Shown: positions 35,654 through 50,116, numbered from the stretch's first letter. The stretch: DNA of 64,000 nt from Cryobacterium algoricola (GCF_004402485.1 NZ_SOFG01000004.1:186001-250000); one strand, 5' to 3'. Numbers and translations are program-made. The notes: generated by a model not told the origin, from the letters alone.

Positions 35654-36858
35654 CCGAGGACCTCCAGTCCTGGGAGACGCTTGCCTTCGAGGAACTCGAG
35701 GCTCGCGCCGCCACCGGTAGAAATGTGACCGAACTGGTCGTCGGTGAAGCCGAGCGTGCGCACGGCGGCGGCGGAATCGCCACCTCCGACGACGCTCAGG
35801 CCGTCAACCTCTGTGAGCGCTGCGGCCACCACACGGGTGCCCTCCGCGAACGGTGCGAGCTCGAACACGCCCATCGGGCCGTTCCAGAACACCGTCTTCG
35901 ACGAGCGGATGATCGCGGCGAATGCCGCGGCCGTGTCCGGTCCGATGTCGAGACCCAGACCGGTGGCACCGAACGCGGTGTCCTCGATCGAGTCAGCAGC
36001 GGTGATCACGTGCTCGGCGTCTGCCCCGAACTTCGAGGCGACGACGACATCCGTCGGCAGGACGATCTTCACGCCAAGACGCTCGGCCTCGACCAGGTAA
36101 CCGCGGACGGTTTCGATCTGGTCGGCCTCGAGCAGGCTTGCGCCCACCTTGTGGCCCTGGGCTGCGAGGAAGGTGAAGAGCATTCCGCCACCGATGAGCA
36201 GCGAGTTGACCCGCGGCAGGAGGTGACCGATCACGCCGAGCTTGTCCGATACCTTCGAGCCGCCGAGGACGACCGTGTACGGTGCCTCCGGCTTCTCGGT
36301 GAGGCGGTCGAGCACGTCGAGTTCGGCGGCGATCAACAGGCCGGCAGCGCTCGGCAGGATCGCTGCCAGGTCGTACACGCTTGCCTGCTTGCGGTGAACG
36401 ACACCGAAACCGTCGGACACGAGCACGTCGCCGAGGGCGGCGAGCTCGGTCGCGAAGGCGACACGCTCTGCGTCGACCTTGCTCGTTTCCCCCGGGTTGA
36501 ACCGGAGGTTTTCGAGCACGACGACATCGCCGTTCGTGAGGGCCGCGACAGCGGCCTTGGCGGCGTCACCAACGGTGTCGCCGGCGAATGCGACGTCGTG
36601 GCCGAGCAGCTGAGCCAGGCGGACCGCGACGGGAGCCAGGCTGTACTTGTCCTCCGGCGCACCCTTCGGGCGTCCGAGGTGCGAGACGATGACCACGCGG
36701 GCGCCCTGTTCGAGCAACGCCTTGATGGTCGGAAGGGACGCGCGAACGCGACCATCGTCCGTGATCTGGCCGTCTTTCAACGGCACATTCAGGTCACAGC
36801 GGACGATGACGCGTTTTCCGGTGAGCAGCCCCAGCGATTCGATTGTACGAAGCGTCAC
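35644..36858 (-). CDS. pgk: Phosphoglycerate kinase
   Basis: The 404-residue kinase has RCDLNVPLKDGQITDDGR, the SHLGRPKGA substrate segment, and a C-terminal nucleotide domain with GGDSAAAV and STGGGASLEFLEGKRLPG. It makes ATP from 1,3-bisphosphoglycerate. The start is a GTG, 12 bp after the gap stop. It is the middle gene of the gap-pgk-tpiA operon. Confidence 0.97.
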   Translation of the reverse strand: MTLRTIESLGLLTGKRVIVRCDLNVPLKDGQITDDGRVRASLPTIKALLEQGARVVIVSHLGRPKGAPEDKYSLAPVAVRLAQLLGHDVAFAGDTVGDAAKAAVAALTNGDVVVLENLRFNPGETSKVDAERVAFATELAALGDVLVSDGFGVVHRKQASVYDLAAILPSAAGLLIAAELDVLDRLTEKPEAPYTVVLGGSKVSDKLGVIGHLLPRVNSLLIGGGMLFTFLAAQGHKVGASLLEADQIETVRGYLVEAERLGVKIVLPTDVVVASKFGADAEHVITAADSIEDTAFGATGLGLDIGPDTAAAFAAIIRSSKTVFWNGPMGVFELAPFAEGTRVVAAALTEVDGLSVVGGGDSAAAVRTLGFTDDQFGHISTGGGASLEFLEGKRLPGLEVLGWQ

Positions 36859-36870
36859 TGCGGGCCCCGG

Positions 36871-37887
<1,017 letters not shown>

Positions 37888-37936
37888 CTAATCTTGTGCG
37901 CCGAAGCGCGGTTTCTTATGGGTGATCTAGCCGGGT

Positions 37937-37962
37937 GGACGGGCCCCTCGCGGGGCCCGTCC
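37937..37962 (-). terminator. Terminator hairpin downstream of sodA
   Basis: GGACGGGCCCC (37937-37947) pairs with GGGGCCCGTCC (37952-37962) over a TCGC loop, 10 bp past the sodA stop on the minus strand. There is no T tract. Confidence 0.65.
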
Positions 37963-37972
37963 TGGTGCTGCA

Positions 37973-38599
37973 CTATGAGAGCAGCAGGAGCCCGTTGGTC
38001 TTTTCGCGAGCGATCGTGAAGCGCTCCTGGACGTTCGCCCAGTTGACGATGTTCCAGAACGCCTTCACGTAGTCCGCACGCACGTTGCGGTAGTCGAGGT
38101 AGTACGCGTGCTCCCAGACGTCGAGCATCAGCACGGGAATGGTCCCGGCGGCGAAGTTCGCCTGCTGGTCGAAGAACTGCTGGATGATCAGGCGCTGGCC
38201 GATGGAGTCCCAGGCGAGTACCGCCCAGCCCGAGCCCTGCACACCGAGTGCTGCTGCGGTGAAGTGCGCCTGGAACTTGTCGAACGAGCCGAAGAAGTCC
38301 TCGATCGCACTGGCAAGCTCACCGGTGGGCTTGTCGCCACCGTCCGGGGAGAGGTTGGTCCAGAAGATGGAGTGGTTGACGTGGCCGCCGAGGTTGAAGG
38401 CGAGGTCCTTCTCGAGCTTGTTGACGTTGGCGAGCTGGCCGGAGTCGCGAGCTTCTGCCAGCTGGGCGAGGGCGGTGTTCGCCCCGGTCACATATGCCTG
38501 GTGGTGCTTACTGTGGTGAAGCTCCATGATGGTACCGCTGATACTGGGCGCGAGCGCCGAGTAGTCATAGGCGAGAGCGGGCAAGGTGTATTCAGCCAT
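37973..38599 (-). CDS. sodA: Superoxide dismutase, Mn/Fe family
   Basis: The 208-residue enzyme has the metal ligands in [23 protein letters not shown] and [11 protein letters not shown]. It converts superoxide to hydrogen peroxide and oxygen. Metal choice (Mn versus Fe) is not certain. GGAGATATAC precedes the ATG at 38599; the frame is open to 38662 without support. It sits between whiA and gap, a position not in the generic actinobacterial order, and is probably its own transcription unit. Confidence 0.95.
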   Translation of the reverse strand: MAEYTLPALAYDYSALAPSISGTIMELHHSKHHQAYVTGANTALAQLAEARDSGQLANVNKLEKDLAFNLGGHVNHSIFWTNLSPDGGDKPTGELASAIEDFFGSFDKFQAHFTAAALGVQGSGWAVLAWDSIGQRLIIQQFFDQQANFAAGTIPVLMLDVWEHAYYLDYRNVRADYVKAFWNIVNWANVQERFTIAREKTNGLLLLS

Positions 38600-38700
38600 G
38601 TATATCTCCTCTGTCGAGTTGGCGCGAAATGCTCCGCCACCGTTGTGTGGGCGACGTTTCAAGTCTACTCAGGTCAGCATGCCCCGCTGACGAGGGTGAC

Positions 38701-39693
38701 TCAGACATCGTCGAGGTCTGCGGGAAGATTCGCATCGGTTCCGGGAATGCCGAGGTCCACGGCCTTCTTGTCCGCCATGGCGAGCAACCGGCGGATCCGT
38801 CCCGCGACGGCGTCCTTCGTCATGGGCGGGTCGGCGTGGTGACCGAGTTCGTCGAGGCTCGAATCGCGGAAGGACAGCCGGAGCTCGCCCGCGTAGCGCA
38901 GGTGCTCAGGGATGTCCGTCCCGAGGATCTCCATCGCCCGTTGGACGCGGGCGCACGCTGCAACGGCGGCCTGGGCACTCCGGCGCAGGTTCGCGTCGTC
39001 GAAGTTGACGAGCCGGTTGGCGGTGGCACGCACCTCGCGGCGCTGCCGGAGCGCTTCCCAGTTGAGCACGGTCTCCGCGGCGCCCATGTGCACGAGCATG
39101 ACGCCGATCGCATCGCCGTCGCGGATCACGACCCGGTGCACCCCGCGAACCTCGCGTGCCTTGGCGACGACGCCGAGCCGGCCGGCCGTGCCAACGAGAG
39201 CCATCGCGGCCTCGTTTCCCGGGCAGGTCACTTCGAGGGCCGCCGAGCGGCCAGGGTCGGTCAGGGAGCCGTTCGCGAGGAACGCGCCACGCCAGACGGC
39301 GGCGATCTCCTCCTTGGACCCCGTGGTCAGGCGGTTGGGCAGACCACGGATCGGACGACGCCGAGCGTCGAGCAGCCCGGTCTGCCTGGCCAGGGTCTCT
39401 CCCCCGTCGAGCACGCGCACGAGAAAGTGGCTCGTGCGGCGCAGCCCGGAGGCCGAGATCACGGAGACTTCACTGCGGACGCCGTAGAGTTCGGCGAGGT
39501 CCTTACGCACCCGGCGGGCGAGCAGCGCGGTGTCGAGTTCCGATTCGATCGCGATCCGGCTGTTGATCATGTGCAGGCCGCCGGAGAACCGCAGGATCGT
39601 CGCGAGCTCCGCCGCCCGCACCGTGGTCTTCGACACGTCAACCCGTGCAAGTTCATCTTTGACGTCGGCCGTGAGTGCCAATCGTTTGTCCAT
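38701..39693 (-). CDS. whiA: Sporulation/cell-division regulator WhiA
   Basis: The 330-residue protein has an N-terminal LAGLIDADG-homing-endonuclease-like fold (about 1-210: [30 protein letters not shown]) and a C-terminal HTH (about 230-300: [39 protein letters not shown]). It is a DNA-binding regulator of cell division genes in Gram-positive bacteria, required for sporulation septation in Streptomyces; its role in this non-sporulator is inferred. It follows rapZ by 81 bp, without the usual yvcK gene. Confidence 0.95.
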   Translation of the reverse strand: MDKRLALTADVKDELARVDVSKTTVRAAELATILRFSGGLHMINSRIAIESELDTALLARRVRKDLAELYGVRSEVSVISASGLRRTSHFLVRVLDGGETLARQTGLLDARRRPIRGLPNRLTTGSKEEIAAVWRGAFLANGSLTDPGRSAALEVTCPGNEAAMALVGTAGRLGVVAKAREVRGVHRVVIRDGDAIGVMLVHMGAAETVLNWEALRQRREVRATANRLVNFDDANLRRSAQAAVAACARVQRAMEILGTDIPEHLRYAGELRLSFRDSSLDELGHHADPPMTKDAVAGRIRRLLAMADKKAVDLGIPGTDANLPADLDDV

Positions 39694-39774
39694 TCTTTCG
39701 TACTGGCCCCAAATGGGCCGGTTTGTGGTCTGTGTGGCCCGGCGCAGCTCGCTGGGCGGCGCACCGGGCGGGTC

Positions 39775-40647
39775 TTACTCCCGGCCGAGGTCGCGATTCT
39801 TGAGGCTGATCGCGACACCGGGGAGATCGCCGATCCGCCGGGCGATTTCGCGAGCCATCGCGACGGAGCGATGTTTTCCGCCCGTGCAGCCGATGGCGAT
39901 GGTGGCGTGGCGTTTGTTCTCGCGCTGATAGCCGGCCAGCACCGGCGCGAGGGCCAGGGAGTAGTGCTCGATGAACTCCAGGGCGCCCTGTTGGGCGAGC
40001 ACGTAGTCCCGCACCTCGGGGTCCTGTCCGGTGTGCGCCCGGAGTTCGGGCACCCAGAACGGATTCGGCAGGAAGCGGACATCGGCGACCATGTCGACGT
40101 CGGTGGGTAGACCGTACTTGAAACCGAAGCTCATGACCGTGACATGCACGCCTGCGGCATCCTCGGCGGCGAAGCGTTCGCTGATCGTCGTCGCGAGCTG
40201 GTGGATATTGAGGTCCGACGTGTCGATGACCATGTCGCACGATTCACGGACGGCGCGCAGTCGGGTGCGTTCGGCGTCGATGCCGTCGAGGATGGTGCCG
40301 TCTCCCTGGAGCGGGTGCGGGCGGCGCACGGACTCGAAGCGCCGCACGAGCACGTCGTCCCTCGCCTCGAGAAAGATCACCCGCAGCTGGGAGCTGTTCC
40401 GGAGGGACTGCACGATCTCCTGGAAGTCAGCGAAGAAGTCACGGCCACGGATGTCCACGACGGCGGCGATCTTGGGGAGACTCGTCCCTGCCTTGCCCGC
40501 GAGTTCGACGAGCGGGCGCAGCATTTGCGGCGGAAGGTTGTCGACGACGTACCAGCCGAGGTCTTCGAGAGCATTGGCCACCGTCGAACGCCCGGCCCCG
40601 GACATTCCCGTGACGATAAGCATTTCCTGCTTGTCGTTCTCCGTCAT
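39775..40647 (-). CDS. rapZ: RNase adapter protein RapZ (P-loop ATPase)
   Basis: The 290-residue protein has Walker A GMSGAGRS (14-21), a second conserved VDIRGRDFF segment, RRTHPL-like RRPHPLQG, and a C-terminal GCTGGKHRSVAMAR motif. RapZ binds glucosamine-6-phosphate and controls small-RNA decay in E. coli; the actinobacterial role is less clear, with nucleotide binding established. It lies in the conserved uvrC-rapZ-whiA order. The Shine-Dalgarno is weak (CCCAGG directly before the ATG). Confidence 0.94.
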   Translation of the reverse strand: MTENDKQEMLIVTGMSGAGRSTVANALEDLGWYVVDNLPPQMLRPLVELAGKAGTSLPKIAAVVDIRGRDFFADFQEIVQSLRNSSQLRVIFLEARDDVLVRRFESVRRPHPLQGDGTILDGIDAERTRLRAVRESCDMVIDTSDLNIHQLATTISERFAAEDAAGVHVTVMSFGFKYGLPTDVDMVADVRFLPNPFWVPELRAHTGQDPEVRDYVLAQQGALEFIEHYSLALAPVLAGYQRENKRHATIAIGCTGGKHRSVAMAREIARRIGDLPGVAISLKNRDLGRE

Positions 40648-40710
40648 CCTGGGGGTGCGCCTTCTGTCGGTGGTGGGCCTGTCAGTCCAGCCTACCGACC
40701 GAGATCGGTT

Positions 40711-42612
40711 TCAGGCGCGAAAGTGCTGGTGGATCGTCGCCGCGAGGCCGGGTCCGATGCCGCGGACCTCCGCGATTGCCTCGATGGGGGCCTCTTTGAG
40801 CCGCGAGACGGATCCGAAATGCTGCAGCAGCACTTTGACGCGTGCCGGGCCGAGTCCGGCGATCTCGCCGAGGACCGTCGCGATGTCGCGTTTGCGGCGG
40901 GCTCGCTGGTGGGTGATTGCGAAGCGGTGTGCCTCGTCGCGGATCCTCTGGATGAGGAAGAGGGCGTCGCTGTTGCGCGGCAGGATGACGGGATAGTCCG
41001 AGTCCGGCAGCCAGATCTCCTCGAGCCGTTTTGCGATGCCGCACAGCTGGATGCCGGTGACCCCGGATTCGCGGAGCGCCCTGGCGGCCGCGGCGACCTG
41101 GGGCTGGCCACCGTCGACGATCAGAAGGTTCGGCTGGTACCGGAACTTCTTCCGTTTGGCCTGGCCCTCTGCGGGCTCGCCCCGCGGGTCCAGGGAGGGC
41201 TCCGTGCCGGCATCCGCTGCCGGGCCGTCCTCCGGCACGAGGTAGGCGAGGCGCCGGCTCAGGGTGCGGTAGATCGAGTCGGTGTCGTCCGTGGACTCCG
41301 GGATGCTGAAGCGCCGGTACTCGTCGGTGCGCGGCAATCCGTCTTCGAAGACGACCATCGACGCGACGATGTTCGTGCCGCTCAGGTGCGAGACGTCGTA
41401 ACACTCCATCCGCAGCGGCGCCGACTCCATGCCGAGCGCCTCCTGGATGTCTTCGAGCGCCTTGGAGCGTGCGACGAAGTCGGAGCTGCGGCGGGTCTTG
41501 TAGAGCATCAGGGCCTGCCGGGCGTTCTGCGTCGCCGTTGCGAGCAGCGCGGCCTTCTCGCCGCGCTGGGCGGCCACGAGGTGCACCTTGCGCCCGGCGA
41601 TACCGCCGAGCCATTCCTCGAGCGCTGCGGAATCGTCAGGGAGCAACGGGACGACGATCTCCCTCGGGGGCAGGGCATCCCCCGAGTATGCGGTCTGCAA
41701 CAGGGAATCGATGAGCTCGCCGGTGGTCAGGTCGAGTTCCTTGTCGACGACCCAGCCGCGGACACCCCTGATCCGGCCGCCGCGCACGATGAACAGCTGC
41801 ACCGCCGCCGCGAGCTCGTCCTCCTCGACGGCGAACAGGTCGATGTCGACGTTGTCGCGCAGCACGACCGCGCTCTTCTCGAGCACGTTCGTGAGTGCCT
41901 TGACCTGGTCGCGCCGTTTGGCCGCGAGCTCGTACTGCTGGCCGAGCGCGGCGGCCTTCATCTCGTTGGTCAGCCGGTTGATCATGGTGCGGTCCTGGCT
42001 CGCCATGAAACTCACGAATTCGTCGACGATGACCCGATGTTCCTCGATGGACACCTTCTGCGAGCACGGGCCGAAGCAGCGGCCGATCTGGCCGGCGAAG
42101 CACGGCTTTCCCGATTGCATCGCACGTTTGTAGTTGGCGTTGTTGCAGGTGCGGATCGGGAAGGCCTTGAGCATCAGGTCGATGGTCTCGTGCACTGCCC
42201 ACACCTTGGGGTACGGGCCGAAATAGCGGGCGCCGCGGATGCCGGTGGTGCGGGTGACGAGAGCGCGCGGCGCCTCGTCTGCGAGCGTCACGGCGAGGTA
42301 GGGGTAGGACTTGTCGTCCTTGAACTGCACGTTGAACGGCGGGTCGAACTCGTTGATCCAGGTCCACTCGAGCTGAAGGGCCTCGACCTCGGTGCCGACA
42401 GTGGTCCACTCGACGGATGCCGCGGTCGTGACCATGCGCCGGGTGCGCTCGTGCAGGCTGCTGAGCGGCGCGAAATAGTTGCTGAGGCGCGCGCGCAGGT
42501 TCTTGGCCTTGCCGACGTACAGCACCCGCCCTGTCTCGTCGCGAAAGCGGTACACGCCAGGAACGGTGGGGATCTCCCCCGCCTTGGGTCGATAGCTCAA
42601 CGCGTCCGACAT
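40711..42612 (-). CDS. uvrC: Excinuclease ABC subunit C
   Basis: The 633-residue nuclease has a GIY-YIG N-terminal domain (VPGVYRFRD...[14 protein letters not shown], about 18-45), a UVR motif near 205-235, an RNase H-like endonuclease domain with [12 protein letters not shown], and C-terminal helix-hairpin-helix repeats ([32 protein letters not shown]). It cuts both sides of a DNA lesion with UvrB. AGGAGAG precedes the ATG. uvrA and uvrB lie directly upstream, so all three nucleotide excision repair genes are clustered. Confidence 0.97.
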   Translation of the reverse strand: MSDALSYRPKAGEIPTVPGVYRFRDETGRVLYVGKAKNLRARLSNYFAPLSSLHERTRRMVTTAASVEWTTVGTEVEALQLEWTWINEFDPPFNVQFKDDKSYPYLAVTLADEAPRALVTRTTGIRGARYFGPYPKVWAVHETIDLMLKAFPIRTCNNANYKRAMQSGKPCFAGQIGRCFGPCSQKVSIEEHRVIVDEFVSFMASQDRTMINRLTNEMKAAALGQQYELAAKRRDQVKALTNVLEKSAVVLRDNVDIDLFAVEEDELAAAVQLFIVRGGRIRGVRGWVVDKELDLTTGELIDSLLQTAYSGDALPPREIVVPLLPDDSAALEEWLGGIAGRKVHLVAAQRGEKAALLATATQNARQALMLYKTRRSSDFVARSKALEDIQEALGMESAPLRMECYDVSHLSGTNIVASMVVFEDGLPRTDEYRRFSIPESTDDTDSIYRTLSRRLAYLVPEDGPAADAGTEPSLDPRGEPAEGQAKRKKFRYQPNLLIVDGGQPQVAAAARALRESGVTGIQLCGIAKRLEEIWLPDSDYPVILPRNSDALFLIQRIRDEAHRFAITHQRARRKRDIATVLGEIAGLGPARVKVLLQHFGSVSRLKEAPIEAIAEVRGIGPGLAATIHQHFRA

Positions 42613-42706
42613 GAACTCTCCTGGTACTTCCCCGTGTCACTTCCCCGTGCCGTGCAGAAACCTGCCTGACAGCCTCCGGCCGGACAGAATCCGGCCGAAG
42701 AGAATT

Positions 42707-45574
<2,868 letters not shown>

Positions 45575-45580
45575 CGTTCG

Positions 45581-45586
45581 AGTCTA
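45581..45586 (-). promoter_or_regulatory. Putative -10 box (TAGACT) of uvrA
   Basis: TAGACT, then 6 nt, then the GTG at 45574. No recognisable -35 is seen at 17 nt. Confidence 0.5.
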
Positions 45587-45630
45587 TTGAGTGCCACCGA
45601 CACACTCGTGCCCCCGAGGCACGCCCTGAG

Positions 45631-45644
45631 CGAACACACGTTCG
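45631..45644. promoter_or_regulatory. LexA (SOS) box upstream of uvrA
   Basis: CGAACACACGTTCG, read CGAACGTGTGTTCG on the minus strand, has perfect CGAAC/GTTCG arms with a 4-nt centre. It matches the Gram-positive LexA pattern CGAACNNNNGTTCG. It sits in the uvrB-uvrA gap, about 45 bp upstream of the uvrA -10. Confidence 0.7.
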
Positions 45645-45688
45645 AATTCCGGAGTAGATCGGTTCGCAGGTGCACGAGATGTGCCCGG

Positions 45689-47749
45689 CTAGATGTGCCC
45701 GGCCTTCTCCATCTGGCGGAGTTCGCGCTTGAGCTCGGAGACCTCGTCCCGGAGCCTGGCCGCGAGTTCGAACTTGAGCTCACCGGCGGCCTCGAGCATC
45801 TGCCCGCTGAGGTCGGCGATGATCGATTCGAGGTCGTTGGCGCCGTTCGCGGCGATGCCGGTTCGGAGCGGGGTCGCCGCGACCTTACGCCGGGCGTCGC
45901 GCCCGGAGAGGAGCTCCGCGGTGTCCGCCTGCTCGCGCGCGAGGATGTCGGTGATGTCGGCGATCCGTTTGCGGAGCGGGGTGGGGTCGATGCCGTGCAG
46001 GGTGTTGTACGCCACCTGCTTCTCGCGGCGGCGGTCGGTCTCGTCGATCGCGCGTTCCATCGAGGCGGTCACCCGGTCGGCGTACATGTGCACCTCGCCC
46101 GAGACGTTCCGGGCGGCACGGCCGATGGTCTGGATGAGGGACGTCGCGGAGCGCAGGAACCCTTCCTTGTCCGCGTCGAGGATCGCGACGAGCGACACCT
46201 CCGGCAGGTCGAGCCCTTCCCGCAGGAGGTTGATTCCGACGAGGACGTCGTACACACCCGCGCGGAGCTCGGTGAGGAGCTCGACCCGCCGTAGGGTGTC
46301 GACGTCGGAGTGCAGGTAGCGCACCCGCACGCCGGCCTCGGTGAGGAAGTCGGTCAGTTCCTCCGCCATTTTCTTGGTGAGGGTCGTGACGAGCACCCGC
46401 TCGTTGAGCTCGACGCGCTTGTGGATCTCTTCGAGGAGGTCGTCGATCTGCCCCTTGGAGGGCTTCACGATGATCTGCGGGTCGATGAGCCCGGTCGGGC
46501 GGATGATCTGTTCGACGATGCCGTCGGCGATGCCCATCTCGTATTTTCCGGGCGTTGCGGACAGATAGACCGTCTGGCCGACCCTGTCCTTGAACTCGTT
46601 GAACTTGAGTGGGCGGTTGTCGAGCGCGCTCGGGAGCCGGAAGCCGTGCTCGACGAGGGTGCGCTTGCGCGAGGAGTCGCCCTCGTACATCGCCCCGATC
46701 TGGGGGACGGTGACGTGGGACTCGTCGATGACCATCAGGAAGTCATCGGGGAAGTAGTCGAGGAGACAGTGCGGGGCCTCCCCCGGCGACCGCTGGTCGA
46801 TGTGCCGGGAATAGTTCTCAATGCCCGAGCAGAAGCCGATCTGCTCCATCATCTCGAGGTCGAAGGTCGTGCGCATGCGTAGCCGCTGAGCCTCGAGCAG
46901 TTTGCCCTCCCGTTCGAGCTGGCCGAGCCGTTCGGCGAGTTCTTCCTGGATGGTGACGATGGCTCGCTGCATGGTCTCGGTGCTCGCGACGTAGTGCGAG
47001 CCGGGGAACACGGACACGGATTCGAGCTTGCGGACGATGTCGCCGGTGAGCGGGTGCAGGCTGTACAGCGCCTCGATCTCGTCGCCGAACATCTCGATCC
47101 GGATCGCGAGTTCCTCGTACATGGGGATGATCTCGATCGTGTCGCCGCGCACCCGGAAATGACCCCGGGAGAAGTCGACGTCGTTGCGCTGGTACTGCAT
47201 CGCCACGAACTTCCGGATCAGCCAGTCGCGGTCGACCTTCTGCCCGATCTGGAGCGCGATCATCGCCTCCATGTAGCCTTCCGGCGTGCCGAGTCCGTAG
47301 ATGCAGGACACCGTGGAGACGACGACGACATCGCGCCGGCTCAGGAGGGAGTTCGTGGTGGAGTGCCTGAGCCGCTCGACCTCGGCGTTGATCGAGGAGT
47401 CCTTCTCGATGAAGGTGTCCGTCTGCGGGACGTAGGCCTCCGGCTGGTAGTAGTCGTAGTAGGAGACGAAGTATTCGATGGCGTTGTTGGGCATCAGTTC
47501 GCGGAACTCGTTCACGAGTTGCGCGGCGAGGGTCTTGTTGTGCGCGAGCACCAGTGTCGGGCGCTGCACCTGTTCGATCAGCCAGGCGGTCGTCGCGGAC
47601 TTGCCGGTTCCGGTGGCGCCCAGGAGGACGATGTCGGTTTCGCCGGCGTTGATGCGCTCGGCGAGTTCTTTGATCGCGGTCGGCTGGTCGCCGCTCGGCG
47701 TGTATTCGCTCACGACCTCAAAGGGATGTACGGATCGCGTGGGTTCCAT
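45689..47749 (-). CDS. uvrB: Excinuclease ABC subunit B
   Basis: The 686-residue helicase-like damage verifier has Walker A GATGTGKS (44-51), the beta-hairpin region around [31 protein letters not shown] (Walker B), the C-terminal motifs [19 protein letters not shown] and QTIGRAARN, and a UVR domain at the end. It receives DNA from UvrA and recruits UvrC. TAGACT 6 nt before the ATG overlaps the coaE stop codon, giving uvrB its own leaderless-type promoter. GGAGGG directly touches the ATG. Confidence 0.97.
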   Translation of the reverse strand: MEPTRSVHPFEVVSEYTPSGDQPTAIKELAERINAGETDIVLLGATGTGKSATTAWLIEQVQRPTLVLAHNKTLAAQLVNEFRELMPNNAIEYFVSYYDYYQPEAYVPQTDTFIEKDSSINAEVERLRHSTTNSLLSRRDVVVVSTVSCIYGLGTPEGYMEAMIALQIGQKVDRDWLIRKFVAMQYQRNDVDFSRGHFRVRGDTIEIIPMYEELAIRIEMFGDEIEALYSLHPLTGDIVRKLESVSVFPGSHYVASTETMQRAIVTIQEELAERLGQLEREGKLLEAQRLRMRTTFDLEMMEQIGFCSGIENYSRHIDQRSPGEAPHCLLDYFPDDFLMVIDESHVTVPQIGAMYEGDSSRKRTLVEHGFRLPSALDNRPLKFNEFKDRVGQTVYLSATPGKYEMGIADGIVEQIIRPTGLIDPQIIVKPSKGQIDDLLEEIHKRVELNERVLVTTLTKKMAEELTDFLTEAGVRVRYLHSDVDTLRRVELLTELRAGVYDVLVGINLLREGLDLPEVSLVAILDADKEGFLRSATSLIQTIGRAARNVSGEVHMYADRVTASMERAIDETDRRREKQVAYNTLHGIDPTPLRKRIADITDILAREQADTAELLSGRDARRKVAATPLRTGIAANGANDLESIIADLSGQMLEAAGELKFELAARLRDEVSELKRELRQMEKAGHI

Positions 47750-47755
47750 CCCTCC

Positions 47756-47761
47756 AGTCTA
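47756..47761 (-). promoter_or_regulatory. Putative -10 box (TAGACT) of uvrB within coaE stop
   Basis: TAGACT, then 6 nt, then the ATG at 47749. The coaE TAG stop forms the first three bases of the hexamer. Confidence 0.5.
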
Positions 47762-48397
47762 GATTCGACCACCGACACTCTCGGTGCCTGCAGCGTTTCC
47801 GTCCCCGCGCACGCCCGTCCAGAGGTCGTCGACCTGTCGCAGGGTGTGCTCGAGGGTGCCGTCGGTGTCGATCACGATGTCGGCGATCGCACTCCGTTCG
47901 GCATCATCTGCCTGGGAGCGAATGCGCAGTGCCGCGGCCTCGCTGCTCATCCCGCGCAGGTCGACCATCCGTCGAATCCGGGTCTCCGGGGCCGCCTGGG
48001 TGACGACGACGAGATCGAAGGGGTGGTCGACGGCGGCCTCGACGAGCAACGGGACGTCGTACACGACGACGGCGTCGGGATCCGCGAGCTCCGCGGCGCG
48101 GATTCGTTCGTTGGAGAGCGCCCGCACCGCAGGATGCACGATGGCGTTGAGCCGGGCCAGGGCGGCCGGGTTCCCGAAGACGATCGCGCCGAGGGCGCCC
48201 CTGTCGAGTCCGCCGTCGGCGCCGACCAGCGCCGAGCCGAACTCGCGAGCGATGTCGGTGAGGGTGGGAGCGCCCGGTTCCACGACTTCCCTCGCGAGGA
48301 GATCCGCGTCGATGACGACGGCGCCGTGGTCCGCGAGGGCGCTCGCGACGGTGCTCTTGCCGGATGCGATCCCGCCGGTCAGTCCAATGAGGTACAC
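47759..48397 (-). CDS. coaE: Dephospho-CoA kinase
   Basis: The 212-residue kinase has Walker A GGIASGKS (8-15), DADLLAREVV and VVYDVPLLVEAA. It phosphorylates dephospho-CoA in the last step of coenzyme A synthesis. The GTG start at 48397 begins YLIGLTGG, as in the family; the open frame upstream to 48838 is antisense noise through rpsA. It lies between rpsA and uvrB, conserved in actinobacteria. A terminator separates it from rpsA. Confidence 0.94.
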   Translation of the reverse strand: MYLIGLTGGIASGKSTVASALADHGAVVIDADLLAREVVEPGAPTLTDIAREFGSALVGADGGLDRGALGAIVFGNPAALARLNAIVHPAVRALSNERIRAAELADPDAVVVYDVPLLVEAAVDHPFDLVVVTQAAPETRIRRMVDLRGMSSEAAALRIRSQADDAERSAIADIVIDTDGTLEHTLRQVDDLWTGVRGDGNAAGTESVGGRI

Positions 48398-48432
48398 CCC
48401 GGCAATGCTACCGATGCGGCCAGGGCGCAAAA

Positions 48433-48464
48433 AACCGGCCGGGCCCCAAAGGGTCCGGCCGGTT
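48433..48464 (-). terminator. Intrinsic terminator downstream of rpsA
   Basis: A 14-bp stem (48433-48446 with 48451-48464, one GU pair) is followed on the minus strand by a run of six T. This is a classical terminator for rpsA. Confidence 0.9.
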
Positions 48465-48488
48465 CTGGTGTTGCGGTGGAGCTGCGTG

Positions 48489-49946
48489 CTAGTTGTTGCT
48501 GCTGAGCTTCTCGCGCAGTGCGGCGAGTGCCTCGTCGTCAGCAAGCGTTCCGGCTCCGGCCGTCTCGCTCGAGAACGAGTTGCCCGCTGCGGAGGGAACG
48601 TCGCCGACGGCGATGATCTCGTCGTTCGCGGATGCAACCTGCTTCTTGTGGGCTTCCCAGCGAGCCTGGGCTGCAGCGTAGTCCTGCTCCCACTTCTCGC
48701 GCTGGTTTTCGAAGCCTTCGCGCCACTCGTTGGTCTCCGGGTCGAAGCCCTCGGGGTACTTGTAGTTGCCCTGGTCGTCGTACTCGGTGAGCATTCCGTA
48801 GAGCGCCGGGTCGAACTCGGTGCCCTCGGGGTCGACACCCTCGTTGGCCTGCTTGAGGCTCAGCGAGATGCGGCGACGCTCGAGGTCGATGTCGATGACC
48901 TTAACGAAGACCTCGTCACCGACCGAAACAACCTGCTCGGCGAGCTCGACGTGCTTGCCGGAGAGCTCGGAGATGTGGACCAGGCCCTCGATGCCCTCTG
49001 CAACGCGAACGAACGCGCCGAAGGGGACGAGCTTGGTGACCTTGCCCGGTGCAACCTGGCCGATGGCGTGGGTGCGGGCGAAGACCTGCCACGGGTCTTC
49101 CTGGGTGGCCTTGAGCGACAGCGACACGCGCTCGCGCTCGAGGTCGACCTCGAGGATCTCGACGGTGACTTCCTGACCAACCTCGACGACCTCGCTGGCG
49201 TGCTCGATGTGCTTCCAGCTGAGTTCGGAGACGTGAACCAGGCCGTCAACGCCACCGAGGTCGACGAACGCACCGAAGTTGACGATCGAGGAGACGACGC
49301 CCTTGCGGACCTGTCCCTTCTGGAGGTTGTTGAGGAAGGTGGTGCGGCTCTCGGACTGCGTCTGCTCGAGCAGGGCACGACGGGACAGCACAACGTTGTT
49401 GCGGTTCTTGTCGAGCTCGAGGATCTTCGCTTCGATCTCCTGGCCCAGGTACGGGGTCAGGTCGCGAACGCGGCGAAGCTCGATGAGCGAGGCCGGCAGG
49501 AAGCCACGGAGGCCGATGTCGACGATGAGCCCGCCCTTGACGACCTCGATGACCGAACCGGTGACAACGCCATCGGATTCCTTGATCTTCTCGACGTCGC
49601 CCCACGCACGTTCGTACTGGGCGCGCTTCTTCGAGAGGATGAGGCGGCCTTCTTTGTCTTCCTTCTGAAGGACAAGGGCCTCGACCAGGTCGCCGACCTT
49701 GACAACCTCGGAAGGGTCAACGTCGTGCTTGATGGAAAGTTCGCGGGAGGGAATGACGCCCTCGGTCTTGTAACCCACGTCGAGGAGAACCTCGTCGCGG
49801 TCGATCTTCACTACGGTGCCCTCGATGAGGTCTCCGTCGTTGAAGAATTTCAGAGTCTTTTCGACCGCGGCAAGAAAATCTTCAGCAGATCCAATGTCGT
49901 TGATGGCGACCTGCTTAGGTGCCCTATCGGTCGTTGCGATTGTCAT
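48489..49946 (-). CDS. rpsA: 30S ribosomal protein S1
   Basis: The 485-residue protein has four S1 (OB-fold) domains: GTVVKIDRDEVLLDVGYKTEG, GSVIEVVKGGLIVDIGLRGFLP, GVVSSIVNFGAFVDLGGVDGLVH and GKVTKLVPFGAFVRVAEGIEGLVH. An acidic, low-complexity C-terminal tail of about 110 residues follows. It binds mRNA on the small subunit. In a genome rich in leaderless genes its role is limited to leadered transcripts, by analogy. The frame opens at 50018, but the ATG at 49946 follows GGAGC and starts MTIATTDRAPKQ as in relatives. Confidence 0.96.
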   Translation of the reverse strand: MTIATTDRAPKQVAINDIGSAEDFLAAVEKTLKFFNDGDLIEGTVVKIDRDEVLLDVGYKTEGVIPSRELSIKHDVDPSEVVKVGDLVEALVLQKEDKEGRLILSKKRAQYERAWGDVEKIKESDGVVTGSVIEVVKGGLIVDIGLRGFLPASLIELRRVRDLTPYLGQEIEAKILELDKNRNNVVLSRRALLEQTQSESRTTFLNNLQKGQVRKGVVSSIVNFGAFVDLGGVDGLVHVSELSWKHIEHASEVVEVGQEVTVEILEVDLERERVSLSLKATQEDPWQVFARTHAIGQVAPGKVTKLVPFGAFVRVAEGIEGLVHISELSGKHVELAEQVVSVGDEVFVKVIDIDLERRRISLSLKQANEGVDPEGTEFDPALYGMLTEYDDQGNYKYPEGFDPETNEWREGFENQREKWEQDYAAAQARWEAHKKQVASANDEIIAVGDVPSAAGNSFSSETAGAGTLADDEALAALREKLSSNN

Positions 49947-50116
49947 GTAGTAGTTGCTCCAGGATGGACATAAGTCGGGCCATACGCGACACGGGTGGGG
50001 ATTGTGAACTCCGCGCATGGCAGCGGATAGTTCGTCACAAACGTGACAGTCAAGCTTAGCGGTTTACAGGGGCGACCGGCAACATCCGCGTGTCGATGCG
50101 AGCGCGCTGAGAGCGG

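Noticed and set aside
40144-42669. 841-codon plus-strand ORF over uvrC and rapZ
   Set aside because: It is antisense to two well-supported genes, with no domain and no plausible start signal.
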